A stretch of DNA of 64,000 bases from Cheilinus undulatus (lineage: Eukaryota; Chordata; Actinopteri; Labriformes; Labridae): positions 21,542,196 to 21,606,195 of the forward strand of contig NC_054873.1 of assembly GCF_018320785.1 (NCBI RefSeq), given 5' to 3'. The notes beneath the pieces were generated by a model that was not told the origin of the DNA, searched no databases, and was given only the letters and a program-made list of their open reading frames with translations. Position numbers and translations under genes: made by a program. This document shows positions 31,901 to 43,400 of the stretch, in pieces (within the stretch, counting starts at the first letter, position 1; every line of letters begins with the position of its first letter).

Positions 31901-33494
31901 ATTATGCTGGTTGGTATGGCTGCTTATTTTCTGTCAGTAACTTCACATGGACTGCTGCCTATCTTGGCCAGGACACTCTTGAAAAACAGATTTTTGATCT
32001 GAATCAGATTTTCCTGGTTAACAAAATAAACTTCAGAAAAGTAAATTTAGCCAATTCAAACATGCTAAAAACTCTTTATAGTTGCTTTTATAAAAAATAT
32101 AATCTTTACAATTAATTATAATTTCTAATACATCATCAATTCTATCACCCTGCTCCAATCAAAAATATTTTTATTTTTGTTTGAAGTTGAAGATGCTTTT
32201 ATGAATAGCATTAATCAAGAAGAACTTGTGTTGCTGATAGAAGCAATCTTATTTCCATATGACAACACAGTTCCTATGCTGCAAGTAGTTAATCTATTTA
32301 CTGTAATTCAAATGCTGTAAGAAGTTTCTCTGTGGTAAAGTGCCTCACCTTATATGCACATTTGCACTAATCAACTATCTTAAAGGGGGCATTTTATGCA
32401 AAAATTACTATTCAGACTTCTCTAACAAAAATATGTGCCCCTGGCCAGCCACAATCCCCTCAAATACCAACCCCCCTCCTCCCTCCATTTCTGTGTTGCA
32501 TAAGCATACTTAGCCAATAAAGCTGATTCTGATTGTTAAAAAGAGGGTACCACCAAACAAGCAAAGTAAACCCTGTAGGGTACGCATAATTTACCTTATC
32601 CATTGCCATATCCCAGACTCTACATAGATCCTCCTCATCATCAGCAGCAAGCTGCATCTGACCTTCAGAGTCCACCTCTGAATGTTCAGTGACCATCTAG
32701 AATACACAGTGGAACACACATTAATAATATAAGTGCTATATACACGTACAAACCACTTCAAATCATACCTCTGATGCTGTTTTCAGCCAAAATGAAACTA
32801 GAAATCTCACTGTCGTTTACTTGTTACTGGTGACGTTCTCATTTTACATATTTTGCATGAGCAATTACAGCCTTCTTACATTGACAAGACGAGTCAGAGT
32901 GCTGAAAAGCCAGTTTTTGCTGTAAATGGTGTCTCCAATGGCGTCAACATCTTCCTCTCTATCAGCCTTGTCTCGGGGTGGTGACGGGTTTCGGTCCGTT
33001 TCAGGAGACTGTTTTACAGATGGAGACGGGGATCTCTCGGTTTCCCCCACAGAGTCTAGTGAAAAAACATACGACAATGCTACGAGCATTAGACTTGATA
33101 GATGCAACAACGCCATGTTTTAAACTGACAATTTCTTATTTTGAAGCAACAAAAGACACTGTCTTTGAAAGGAACTGATATCAGGTGTATTGTGTGAACA
33201 CGTATTGCATGGCAAACCTTGGTTTGATTTGTAACTTATCATGCTAGACAAAAAGACATTCCAGTCAGCCGTAATCCTTTATGTAACTCGAGGATTACGG
33301 CTGACTTTGAAACACCTTTCGATGACCAATTGTAACAGGGCAAAGGGCAAACCGCTAGCCATTGTGCGAAACGCGAATCTTATCAGTCAATTTAACGTGT
33401 TTAGCAGTTTAGCTAGTCAGCTTTATACAGTCGTTTCCTTAAAGACTTGTTTTGATATACATAAACAGAACTTAATGCATTCGAACTCACCCAT
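22989..33494 (-). CDS. saal1: Serum amyloid A-like 1 protein, complete, 13 exons, 460 aa
   Basis: Coding exons on the minus strand: 33494-33491, 33055-32880, 32696-32595, 31054-30971, 30567-30488, 30396-30337, 30258-30143, 29396-29228, 28003-27921, 27818-27633, 25807-25650, 25531-25439, 23060-22989. Phases all close (1383 nt with stop). The protein matches human SAAL1 (474 aa) along its length: [83 protein letters not shown]. It is predicted to be an armadillo-like helical protein. Human SAAL1 has been linked to synoviocyte proliferation and has no enzymatic motif. The start is the 4-nt exon ATGG, which restores the family's MD- beginning. The neighbouring tph1 is on the same strand, as in mammals. 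Confidence 0.95.
24060..24900. repeat. Degenerate GGGAAATTT-type repeat in saal1 intron 12
   Basis: Same texture as 13020-13350, followed by the shared module at 24800-24900 (GATCAAAGACAAGG, then GGGTCCTACTTAAACC). The 110-codon open frame from 24678 is a by-product of this stop-poor sequence. Confidence 0.5.
26030..26420 (+). repeat. Unclassified interspersed repeat, second copy, in saal1 intron 10
   Basis: Shares AGCCAGTGGAGAAAAGC followed by GGGGTAATATGGGCAC with the copies at 16750-17070 and 59030-59260. It is noncoding and diverged. Confidence 0.5.
26940..27285. repeat. Repeat with TTAGGGTTAGGGT-like and TAGCTA-rich segments
   Basis: TTTAGGGTTAGGGTGCGGGTT is followed by a TAGCTAA-rich stretch containing a near-perfect 14-bp inverted repeat (AGCTATGTAGATAA / TTATCTACATGGCT). 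A related arrangement (TTTAGGGTTAAGGC, then TAGCTTTAGC-rich DNA) occurs at 62108-62290, so it is a dispersed repeat in two introns. It is not a telomere remnant. Confidence 0.5.
28476..29153. mobile_element. Candidate nonautonomous hAT-like element in saal1 intron 8
   Basis: The left end CTGGGTTCCCGTATGC and the right end, whose reverse complement reads CCAGGGTTCAAAAAGATCC, are weakly complementary. The inner right flank has runs of AAGAC/CTTAAGAC, a texture seen in teleost hAT MITEs. No coding sequence and no clear 8-bp target duplication were found, so the limits are approximate. Confidence 0.35.
32290..32540 (+). repeat. LINE-like 3' tail in saal1 intron 3
   Basis: Shares TCTGTGGTAAARTGCCTCA and ATATGCACATTTGCACTAAT with 43540-43640, and ends in CCAATAAAGCTGATTCTGAT, as the repeat at 43430-43920 does. 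This ending is typical of teleost non-LTR retrotransposon tails. No open reading frame remains. Confidence 0.5.
33263..33306. other. Perfect 16-bp inverted repeat with 12-nt loop in saal1 intron 1
   Basis: AGTCAGCCGTAATCCT at 33263-33278 and its exact reverse complement at 33291-33306, separated by 12 bases. It lies between the 4-nt first coding exon and exon 2, about 200 bases into the intron. It could fold as an RNA or DNA hairpin. Function unknown. Confidence 0.85.
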
Positions 33495-33611
33495 AGTGGC
33501 CACTCCTTGTAAGATAACTATTTAGAAACTGGCATATAATGCCATTTTACAATCGTAAACAATATCACAGAAGACATTTCAAACAACCTCCATTTTCACA
33601 AAGAATCCCTA

Positions 33612-33622
33612 TGCGCATGCGT
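33612..33622. promoter_or_regulatory. NRF-1-like site in the saal1 promoter
   Basis: TGCGCATGCGT is a near-perfect NRF-1 palindrome (consensus YGCGCAYGCGCR). It lies about 120 bases upstream of the saal1 ATG in a CpG-containing stretch without a TATA box, a common layout for housekeeping promoters. Confidence 0.6.
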
Positions 33623-33952
33623 GAACAGGTTACGTCGTGCGCAGTCTTCTTCTTGGTTGGCCACGATCTCAATGTGAATGCTGCCATCTTCCGTCAATGA
33701 TACACCAGGCTGTACAGGTACAGGAATTTGTCAGTGGAGCAATACTCAACCTGTGTCACCTCCTTTTTACAGTTACATTAGAAAGCACACGAGCTGCTGA
33801 GCTGGCTGTCGTCATGTTCATCAGTTTAACTGATAGTAGTTAGAACATCCTAGAAAAGTAGCAAGTTAAACAGTAAGCTACTTCTACTTTAGTAAGTTTT
33901 AACCAGAGTAACTGAACTGTTACTTAAGTGCAATACTCTTGTACTTTTTTCA

Positions 33953-33954
33953 TT

Positions 33955-33990
<36 letters not shown>

Positions 33991-33991
33991 T
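33953..33991. repeat. (TTTC)n microsatellite
   Basis: About nine consecutive TTTC units directly abut a TTAGGATCCCCATTAG repeat end. The position suggests it grew from a retrotransposon tail. Confidence 0.9.
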
Positions 33992-34691
33992 ATTAGGATC
34001 CCCATTAGCACTAGGAAAAGCATTGGCTATTCTTCCTGGGGTCCACCCCACATGAGGTCATACACATCAACACACAAGACAACATAAACAAACAAACATA
34101 ATCCAAAACAAACAAAACACACAGCTCCTATAAAAGTATAATAAAAACATATACATACAGAAGAGAAACAAAATGGCCATCCATTTAACAAACATGATGC
34201 AGAACACTAAGTAATAATCATATTTTAACTCATCAAACTTAATGTCTTTCTACCATCAGATATTACATGCATGCACATACATAGATTTACATGCCACATT
34301 GTAATAATCACATAGCAGGATGACCTATGGCCTATCACAGATACGGCCCAATTACCCCGTGATTACACACAATAATTCCAAGGGAAAAAAGGGGGGGGAT
34401 ACATTTCATACCATGCCAACATTCAGAAAGCACTTGTTTACTCAATGAAATTCATTACTGTTGATTAAATATTATGAGGTACTGTTTCAACAAAAAAGTA
34501 AACATCTTCTTGTTATTTTCTTGAATCTTATACACTGGCAATGAATTCCAGCCTACCAGGGCTCTGTACAGGACTGTTCTTTGTATTATACCTGTTCTCA
34601 CTGTCATACTTTACAAGAATAAAACAATTACATAATATGAACATATAAATTGCAATTCATAAGTTTATCATAAAGTTAAATAATAGAATAT

Positions 34692-34880
34692 TTAAAAAAA
34701 AATACAAGTAATACTATTACTAATACTACTACTAATAATAATATTAATAATAGGAGGGGAGAGAGTCTGAGTTTCTGATGGATGAGGGGAAGGAGTTTGT
34801 GGTGTAATGTGTTCCTCTGAGTAACTTACACTTTGACTTCTAAAGAAGTCTCTTATATCCAGTTTTCTGTTTTTCGACAT
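34692..34880 (-). pseudogene. Possible hAT-family transposase N-terminal fragment
   Basis: A 62-codon minus-strand frame starts MSKNRKLDIRDFF, resembling the short basic N-terminus (K-x-DIRxFF type) of fish hAT and zinc-finger-MYM-like transposases. Nothing further of such a protein is readable. The assignment rests on about 13 residues only. Confidence 0.25.
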
Positions 34881-37710
34881 CTTGCCACCTGGCTGCGCCT
34901 AATTACCAAACACACATACACACGCACGCACGCGCACACACAGACACACATTCAATGTTAATGTAAACGAAACCTCTGATATTAAAATCCGTCTAGCTGA
35001 CGTGACCCAGGCAGAACAAATGCCCAACATGTAAACAACTTACAGTTGCAGATGAACGTGGATTCATGGCCAACTAGCTAAACACCGGTGTGTTCATGTG
35101 CTATAGTCCAGGCGCTGTTTACAACCAGATGGAGTGACAGCGGGGACGGCCAATCACACGTTAGCAAGAAACGGCGGAGCCAATAGATGGGCTTGTGGGC
35201 CAGTGGGCGGTCTAAAGGGAAACAGGCTTCAGCTTGAGCAGCCGTTTTCCGCTTGGTCCTAGTGCTCAATCTGTCTCCATTTAATATAGCGTAACATTGT
35301 TTTTGGATGGTAAAAACTGCAGGGGACCAAAACTGCCTTTTTAAAAAGTGCAGGGGACATGCCCCCCCGCCCCCCCATTACGTCCTAGGGACGAATGGTG
35401 TATTAGTATGCATTGCCCTGCAAAGAGGTTGACTCTGACTTCTCTTGCCTGACAAGACCCACCTTGTTACTGCAGCTAATACTGTAAAATATTTCACTCA
35501 TGTAGTGTAGTTGATCACTGTAGGTGATTTTAAAGTTGTAAATGTAACTATGTGAGTTAAATTAACACTGTCAGTTTTGATGTATATTTTACTTTATTAT
35601 AAAGATGAGACTTTACCTGGTTGAAGATCTATTCTCTTGTTGTTCCTGCCAATAGGGAAATATCATATTTTACAGCACAACTTCTCAGTAAATACTCAGC
35701 TCTTAAAGTAAACTTTAAATTAAATAGCCTACTTGCTTTTGCTTGAGTAGATTGATTGACCAGTAATTTTACTTTTACTTAAGTAGATTTCAACCAGAGT
35801 AACTGCGCCTTTATTTTAGCACAGCAGTCATGTAGTTTCCTCAAAAATGTCATTATTGAGCCCAATCTCTGGAATTCATACTGTTCTTACAAAACAAAAC
35901 AAAACGATTCTAGATTCCAATATGCTATGGAAATTTGTAGGCATTGATGTGATGGTTGTTGTAAAGAAAATAACTAATATTTTAGAATAGCACTCATTAT
36001 GAGTACTGTTGCTGAAACGAAAAGGCAGTTGGTTTGTTTTTAACCAAACCTTCCCACAAAGAAAACACACAAAGATGCACTGACTGTGAAAATTAGGGCG
36101 GGTACTGGTGTGTTTTTCTTGAGCTACTTCTTTTGGAGGAAGACTCCCACTATGCCAACATTTTCTCTCACGTTTGACCATGAAACAAGATCAGAATTGT
36201 TCATCATGTGACTTCTTCTGCCCTGAAAAAAAAACTCTTATGTGATTCAGAAGTTTAATGCAGCATTGGGTACCATCAGGAAACATTCATGCCATATTAA
36301 AAGCAGAGGGCAGATTTTTGTCAACAGCAGGTACTAATGCTAAACCAATGTGGTAGTGCTTCCCTAATTGTTTATTTTATTAACCTCTAACTAACACATG
36401 TGGTGTTGTCTTTGCTTACCTGCCTGCAAACAGTTTTGCCCTGTCTGTCTGGCAATAACGTAATAAGAGGCTGTCGTCATTCCCTGTATGACCATCAACC
36501 TTTTTTTCCTTTAAGAACTTTTTTAAAATCTTTTTTTTAAAATGCATGATAGTAGAGGGGAAAAACAGCAGTTAGTATTTTGTCTTTCTGTTTGTGAGAA
36601 CCTAAATCAGATGCCCAAAATCCACTGGGTTTGTTTTTTAAAGTAGACAAAAAGCCTACATTTTAACACTGAATTGAAAGAGGAAACTTCATGAAAAATT
36701 TTATCCTTTGTTGGCAACACCTTTCTTTTTATACAGACCTTGGTAAGTGGTCAAATAATAACATTCAGTAACCTAAAATTAAATATAATTTTTAATGTGC
36801 CATACCATTTCTTGTGACAAAACTAACAGCTGTACATTAAACTGTATTTTACCTGTTTTAGCATAGATAGAAGTAACATGTACCTTTCTTGAATACGAAG
36901 TGAAATATTTAACAGTCTTAATATGAAATGACTGTAATATAAATTCTGAAGTAAATTCCAATATTTCACATAAAGTCACATAAAGTAAACATTTGATTTA
37001 ACTCTGTATTGTTTTAAGTGACATGGCAGTATGTTTTAAAGGGAAATGATGACAAGGATATTAAATAGTATAAAGTCAACATGGATTACAAATTCTTGCT
37101 GGGTCACACCTCTAATGAAAACTGATGGAGGTAGTTTGGCAAGTTCATTGTCCTCCTTTTATCAACAGTCAAAGCTGTCAGACAGGAATAACAATACACC
37201 TTTCTCATCCTGCAGCTGTCCACCTGTGGGAGTAGTCCATAGCTTTGTTTGCGCTTGGAGGAGCAGCAGTGAGTTGCTGTTTGAAAATGTGCAGCATTAA
37301 GTTGTGTTTATTTCTAAGATACAGAAATACAGTGCCAAATTAACTTCCTTGTCCAGTCGGTGAAAAATTCAAAATACAGGCACTGCAAGTGTATACACTC
37401 ATCAACCATTTAATTAGGTACAGCTGTTAAAGTGCTGACTTACTCAAATATCTAATCAACCAGTTACACAATAGCAAACAACATATTTTAGGCCTGTGTG
37501 GTCAAGATGATGAGCTGGAGTACAAACCAGACATCAGAATAGGGAAGAAAAGGGATTTAAGTGACTTTGAATGAAGTATTGTTGGTGATCTGGCAAATTT
37601 TTATGATGTTTCTTCCTAATTTTGGCCCCACCATTCAAATGTCACAGCAGAAATCAAGACTCGTTTAGACCAGACAACGTTCTACCAATCTTAAACTGTC
37701 CTTTTATGAG

Positions 37711-38398
37711 AGTGTTAAATCCAGCACCAGAAAAGTGTATATATCTGTCTACTCTTTTGAGAGTTAATTTTAACTTTTCTCACAGTGTTAATTTTTAAAC
37801 AATGATCCAGAGTTATAAAAACACTGGACACAGCAAAATTGTCAGGGTAAATGCAACTGTCATAGTGTTAAATTTGACACTTTTAATGTTATCATTTACA
37901 CAGTTGAAATAACTTTTTTACTTAATAAAGATTGCCACCTCCTACTGAATAACTAACTAAGGTGTCTTATGGCAACCATGGAGCAAAGAAACAGATGCAG
38001 AGCTAGAATGCACCCTGAGCTAAAAGTCAGCAATCCCCCTTTTTTATGGAATATCTCTTGCCACAAGCAGGAAGTGACCGGCTTAGTGGATAACTTCACT
38101 CATGGTGCAGAAGTGATTTACATCAATAACAGCTGTAATTCACTGAAACCATGACAGACATCTTAACACACTGAAACACATACAAACACTCTGCCCAAGG
38201 GCATGTTGGGAAAGTCTGAAATGGCAGAGGACGGAGCTTAGATCAATTGAATCTCTAACGAGTTGTATTAACACTGAGTAGTTTTACACTGTCAAATAAC
38301 TCCAACACTGAAGGCCATTTTCCTCAGACATGGGTTAAAATGGCACTTTGGGAGTTAAATTCAACTTTGAAATGTTACCACTGAGAATTCAACACTCC
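37711..38398. mobile_element. MITE inserted in the Tc1-like relic
   Basis: The ends are short inverted repeats: GAGTGTTAAAT at the left and, in reverse complement, GAGTGTTGAAT at the right. Recognisable Tc1-like antisense sequence lies on both sides, before 37711 and after 38398. The interior is noncoding and rich in AGTGTTAATTTT motifs. The exact borders and target duplication are not certain. Confidence 0.5.
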
Positions 38399-38674
38399 AG
38401 TTTTTGTCGTGTATGGCCATGCTGTGCAAGTTGTAGACCCAGTTTTCTGTTCATAGTTGATCTGTCTATGTGAACCCAAGAGTTGGTTATATGTGAAAAT
38501 CCAAGTTTGTGAAATACTCAGACCAGCCATACTGGCACTGAAAACCACGACAAAGTCATGTAAACACCTCAGCTTCAATTTCAGCAAATCACCATTACCA
38601 TGTCTACATACCTAAATGCTACCATTTGATAGGCTGATTAGATACAGTATTTGCATTATTGAGCAGTTGAACAG

Positions 38675-39696
38675 GACAAAACTGAGGACAAAACACTTAA
38701 AAAAAATCTCCTTTTAAGCATTTTTTTTTTCTTAGGCAAGGCAGTAGCCACAATGGACGTATTTCAACTTGTGGTCTCCTGCAGTGTTGTGAACAATAAG
38801 TGGAAGAACACCTTAAATACAGGGAGCATGCTAAGCAGAGCAGGTACAACCTTCAAAAGAAAGCTGTTAAAGGCATATTTCAGTATTCTTGAAGTTGGGT
38901 CGTATGAGGTACAAGGCAATAGCATTGGGACTAGCCTCCAGAGATTTCAGTGAGCGTTGTCCCTTTAAGAAGGACTCGTTGGTTGAACCAGCTGGTAAGC
39001 CAGGCTATACAGCATAACAGATGGGTACAACTTCTCTGCAGTATTTAGAGAGTTTTGAGTAAAAATGGGTCAGGAACAATATTGGCTCATCCCCAAGCAT
39101 CATAGCCGATCAGGAGATAACAATACACTGTGGTGGAAGAACACGAGGCTGAATGTAGCATTGCAAAATAGTGTCAAACACAGAAACTTTCTCTGTGAAA
39201 ACTTTTGAGCATATGTTTGAGCCAACATTGTTTCTTGGCCTAATTTTTACTTTAAGCTCTCTAAATACCACAGAGAAACTGTACCCATCTGTTATGCTGT
39301 ATAGAGCAGCTTCCCTGTCTGTATGACCTGCAAGTCCTTCTTACAGGGCCAATGCTCACTGAAATCACTGAAGGGTAGTGCCACTGCTATTGCTAAGGAC
39401 CTCATATGACCCATCTTCAAAAGTGCCTGAACATCCTTTTAAGGCTTTCAAGAAAAGAAAAAACATCCCAGTAATAACTTCTATCAAGACCTACAGTTTA
39501 CATCTGTATACAGTTAATATACACATACCTTACGATTCATACGCGTACATCAACACCACCTAAATTCTGTATGTCAAAGGACCCTGGGCATCATTCTCCA
39601 GAAAAAAAGTACCAAAAGGGATATTTTTTTTTAAAATGTGAACTACACATCAAAGATTAAGTTTATTGTTGGGTGTGCTCCTCTTTTTGCTTTCTT
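38675..39696. mobile_element. 1022-bp insertion with 11-bp target duplication
   Basis: CAGTTGAACAG occurs at 38664-38674 and again at 39697-39707. The sequence before the first copy and after the second together make one continuous Tc1-like terminal repeat, so everything between was inserted later. No coding region is visible. A long inverted repeat occupies its middle. Confidence 0.75.
38866..39441. mobile_element. Foldback MITE with roughly 200-bp inverted arms
   Basis: Arms at about 38866-39072 and 39236-39441 are reverse complements with scattered differences; shared stretches include ACAGCATAACAGATGGGTAC and ATTTAGAGAG. The interior of about 160 bases is unique. Such long arms with no coding sequence fit a nonautonomous foldback-type DNA element. 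The superfamily is not determined. Confidence 0.8.
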
Positions 39697-39812
39697 CAGT
39701 TGAACAGGTATACCTAATAAAGTGGTCAGTGTTTATATAAACACCTTCCACACATAACACAGTTCAAAATTCATTACATGGTTCAGATCAAAACAACTAG
39801 ATTTAAAAAATA

Positions 39813-40133
39813 CAGTCCCCTCCAACAGTATTGGAGCGGTGGGCCCAATTCCTTTATTTTTGCTGTAGACTAAAAACATTTGGGTTTGACATCAAAAGAT
39901 GGATATGAGACAAGAGATCAACATTTCAGCTTTTATTTCCAGGTATTTACTTCTGGATCCGATGAACCACTTTGAAGATAGTACTCTTTGTTTGAAACCA
40001 CCCATTTGTCATGTGAGTAAAAGTATTGGAACATGTGACTGACAGGTGTATTTTGTATGGGAATGTAAAATTGCCTGATCTGATTGGTTAACACTTCACA
40101 TAGTGGTAGTTTTATGTCTGGAGTTGTATTCAA
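39813..40133 (+). mobile_element. Solo end of another Tc1/mariner-type element
   Basis: Starts TACAGTCCCCTCCAACAGTA and continues with CCTTTATTTTTGCTGTAGAC and AAAGTATTGGAACATGTGAC, the 5' end of a well-known teleost element. No transposase sequence follows and no matching right end was found, so this is a truncated relic. Confidence 0.6.
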
Positions 40134-40189
40134 ACATCATTATTAAGTAAATAAATGATCAGTGAAGAGTGGCCTGTTTTAATATGTTT

Positions 40190-40430
40190 TAAAAAAATTA
40201 TGACGCTCACTGGGCCCCGACATCTATCCGTAAAAAACTAAAACTAACCCTAAAACTAATAAAAATTGAACTAAAATGAAGCATTTTTCCAATATATAAA
40301 CTAAACTGACAAACTAGCAGTAAAAAACTAATAAAAACTAAACTGAAATCGAACACAGAAAGTGAAAACGAAATAAAAGTAAAAACTAATGGAAAATCCC
40401 AAACTATTATGACCTTGGTGCCAACCTCTG
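40190..40430. repeat. AACTAAAACTAAAACT-type degenerate repeat
   Basis: Many imperfect copies of AACTAAAACT/AAAACTAA run from about 40230 to 40400 and are followed by AAACTATTATGACCTTGGTG. This is a simple-sequence-like dispersed repeat with no coding content. Confidence 0.55.
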
Positions 40431-43400
40431 CTGGGCAGTTAAAATGTACAATAAAGGGGGCAAAGTTTCAGTTGCTTTCGGTGTTGTCCAGTGTCTGACA
40501 GTGGAAGCTGCACACACTTATGGTAATATGTGCATTCTCAGGACTTCATTCTGGTATACTGGTCACATTGATTTATAAGGGGCAGCGAGCTTTTAAGATT
40601 TGAAAACAGGTATTTCTCTCCCTTTTTCTCATGGTAGTTCTGGGTTAAAAAATCTGACTGAAGATCTGGGTTTAAAAAAAAAAAAGCTTCAGTATTCTTT
40701 ATAATAATGATCATTAAAATAATCGTGATAATATTGCCTTAAAGCATGGCATTGAAAAGTGTCAAGTGTTTTGACAGCCTTTCTTCTCACATAAAATACT
40801 TTTAAGATTCAGTCCAAATATGAGCTTATGTTTTTCTTTTGTGTGTTCTGGTTTGTTTTTTCTTTTTTTTTTTTTTTTAATAATGACTGCTCAAGGATAA
40901 ATTATCTGCTCAGTGCACCTGTCAATGTTATGATGTCTCATAGTCACTGAGGACATTCCTACTTTTCTTGAGATTGTAAAGATGTGAATCTTCCATTTGC
41001 ATATTACTAGCATCAGACTCAAACCTTTTAATCCCCGATTGCATCTGTTAGTGGGTTTTAAAAAGTTGAATCAATGTGTTTATTTTCATATTAAAGGGTC
41101 AAAAAGATGATGACTATGACCACTGATTGTGTTCAGTCATTTGAAAAATACACTGTTTTATTCATTCCCTATAAAGCGGGGAATTTGGAGATAGGAGGTT
41201 AGGGTCCGACGGCAGTGATATGTTATAACCATTTGGCTGGTTGCTTGTGCTACATTTATACCTCATTTTTTATGTAAAACATACAGTAGAGAAGTTTTAA
41301 TGACTGATGAGTGTGATGGGCATGAAAGGTACACCCACCAGCCAGTACATCCTCTGAATAAGTTAACCTGAAATTGATAGTTGCCTCTATTGTACCCATT
41401 GGACAACATCAGTTGAATTCCTTTGCCATTTAGCTGCTCTAGGACCATCTTAAGGGGTGTAAGAGTGTTACTGTCGTCACAATAACGCCAGTGTATGGAC
41501 ATTGTAAAGACATTGTCATTCCAGGTCTCAGGGTTTTATATGACAAGACTTTGTGTACTTAAGTGGTGCTGCAAGTAGACCATGACCGTGATCAAGGATG
41601 TAGTGCTGTCATTTCTGATTCACATCCTGTGCAGATGTAACAAAGACAATGCTATGTTATCACATCAAATATTAACTTTCTCAAGTGCATTTACTCTGTG
41701 TGCAATTATTTCTTTTTTGGTTGTGAAAGCCCTGTGAGGAACATCCATACATATGTTACCGATACAGCTGGCAATCAGATCATTCTGTCTACTATTAGAG
41801 ATGCACCAATGCGTTGGTTTAACATCCGTGTTGGCTGATATCAGCCCTGCTGACAAACACTGGCCTTTGACAAATAATGTGGCATGAACAGGTATCAGCA
41901 GCAAATGTTTATTATTGTCGTCTTATCAATTTAATGCTTGCATCTATAACATATCTAACTGCTGATTCAAAGAAGTCACCTGATGAACACACTCAGATCT
42001 GCTTTTATGTTAAATTACGTGAGAAAATGTTGCCATTGTGGGAGTCTTAATACAAAAGAAATAATGAAGAAAAGGTGGGTATTGATAAATGATCAGTTTT
42101 AGGTTGGTTGTAGTCACATGATACAGATGTGTGAATATCACACGGGTGCAGGAAGTGAAGAAAACTAATGGGAATGGACAAGGAGGGAAAGTAACTAATT
42201 ACGTTTATTCAAACTACTGTAAATGAGTAGCTTTTTGTTACTTATTAGGTTATTAGGATCTATTAAAAAGTTTTCATCAAAAGGGAAGTGGGCAATATCT
42301 TACAGGAAAACTTTAATTTCAAATCTATACGTTTTTGCATAACAAGAGAAGGATTTTGCTTTTCTATTTGTGGACTGAATCTACAGAACAACTGAATGTG
42401 GAGCTAAAGGAAAGACCAAACATAAATCAATTCAAAAAGAAGTACAAATACAGCTTTTTTATGAACTACAAACATAAAGATGGTGTTTGACTATTACCAA
42501 ATGTTAACTGTTTATAAGGGCCCAAGCAAGAAGTGGTACGAGGACCTATTTGTGCTTAGATTGTCCGTTTTCAGTTTTCTCCATCACTGGATGGCCTGGA
42601 TTGATTGTCATATTTGCGTCTCCTGTTCAGAATGCAAAGTGGGACCATGTCTCTGACTCCAACAGGAAATTTGCAATTTTGAATAAATGAGTCACGACTT
42701 GGTCCTTTGGTCCATTTCCAGGGGTTGTAACTAATCAAATTCCTCCTAAGGATTTCATTTTACTTATTTGTATGAATCAGACATTGAGCACAAACAGAAC
42801 AAACAATACAAATACGTACAATAAGTATCACTCAAATAATGGAAGTGTATTCTTCAAAAAAGCACCAAGTTTAAAAATAATTTTTGTTTTCTCTGATTGC
42901 AACAGTAAAATGAATTTAAACATAGAAGGACGGTTTAGAAAATACGTTGGTATACCTTTCTCTAGAACGCATTATGACAACATTCTCACACCCAGACAAA
43001 AAATGGTACTCACTCAAGATTGTTTATCTATACTTTTGTTTTTCAGATAACAAATACTTTTTCCAGTCTGATCTTTTGTTTAAACTCTACATGAGCCTTT
43101 GTTTAGCTATTAGTTAAACTCAAATCTGATGCCAAGCTACAAGTCATACAACTGACTTGTACTTTGGCATCATGTTAGAAGGGACAATGAAGATGAGAAG
43201 TTAACAAAAACGTTTTCATTTCTCAAAAAGTGCTGCTGTGGAGGACCCTCAAATTTACATAATTTTGTAAAAACAGGAAGTTGTTTGTAACTCAGCTGTG
43301 CATTGTCCAGTGACTCAACTTTTCTGTGCTCATGACAGGTCCATACCTGCACGCATTCAGATTGTCAAATCATCATGCAGCGTAACGCCTCCTAGTGGTT

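Larger units (their letters stand above)
33623..37391. other. Intergenic DNA with transposon fragments
   Basis: No gene supported. Contents: a (TTTC)n microsatellite at 33953-33991; a repeat starting TATTAGGATCCCCATTAGC at about 33991; AT-rich DNA; a possible hAT N-terminal fragment at 34692-34880; a CA/CG-rich microsatellite near 34915-34945; CpG-rich DNA from 35060 to 35240; and a C-run with GGGGACATGCCCCCCC near 35350. ACTTTAGTAAG-type motifs recur at about 33870 and 35750-35800. Confidence 0.45.
37392..39735. mobile_element. Rearranged Tc1-like element with two matching 5' ends and internal insertions
   Basis: Left end TTTAATTAGGTACAGCTGTT and right end (reverse complement) ACTTTATTAGGTATACCTG are the ends of a widespread teleost Tc1-like family. 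Sense-strand transposase-5' sequence (GGGATTTAAGTGACTTTGAA) lies at about 37540-37580. Antisense transposase sequence follows at about 37640-37690 (ATCAAGACTCGTTTAGACC) and 38400-38674 (GAAATACTCAGACCAGCC, then ACCATGTCTACATACC). Both outer ends therefore derive from the 5' side and the 3' half is gone. Two further pieces, 37711-38398 and 38675-39696, interrupt it. Confidence 0.7.
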
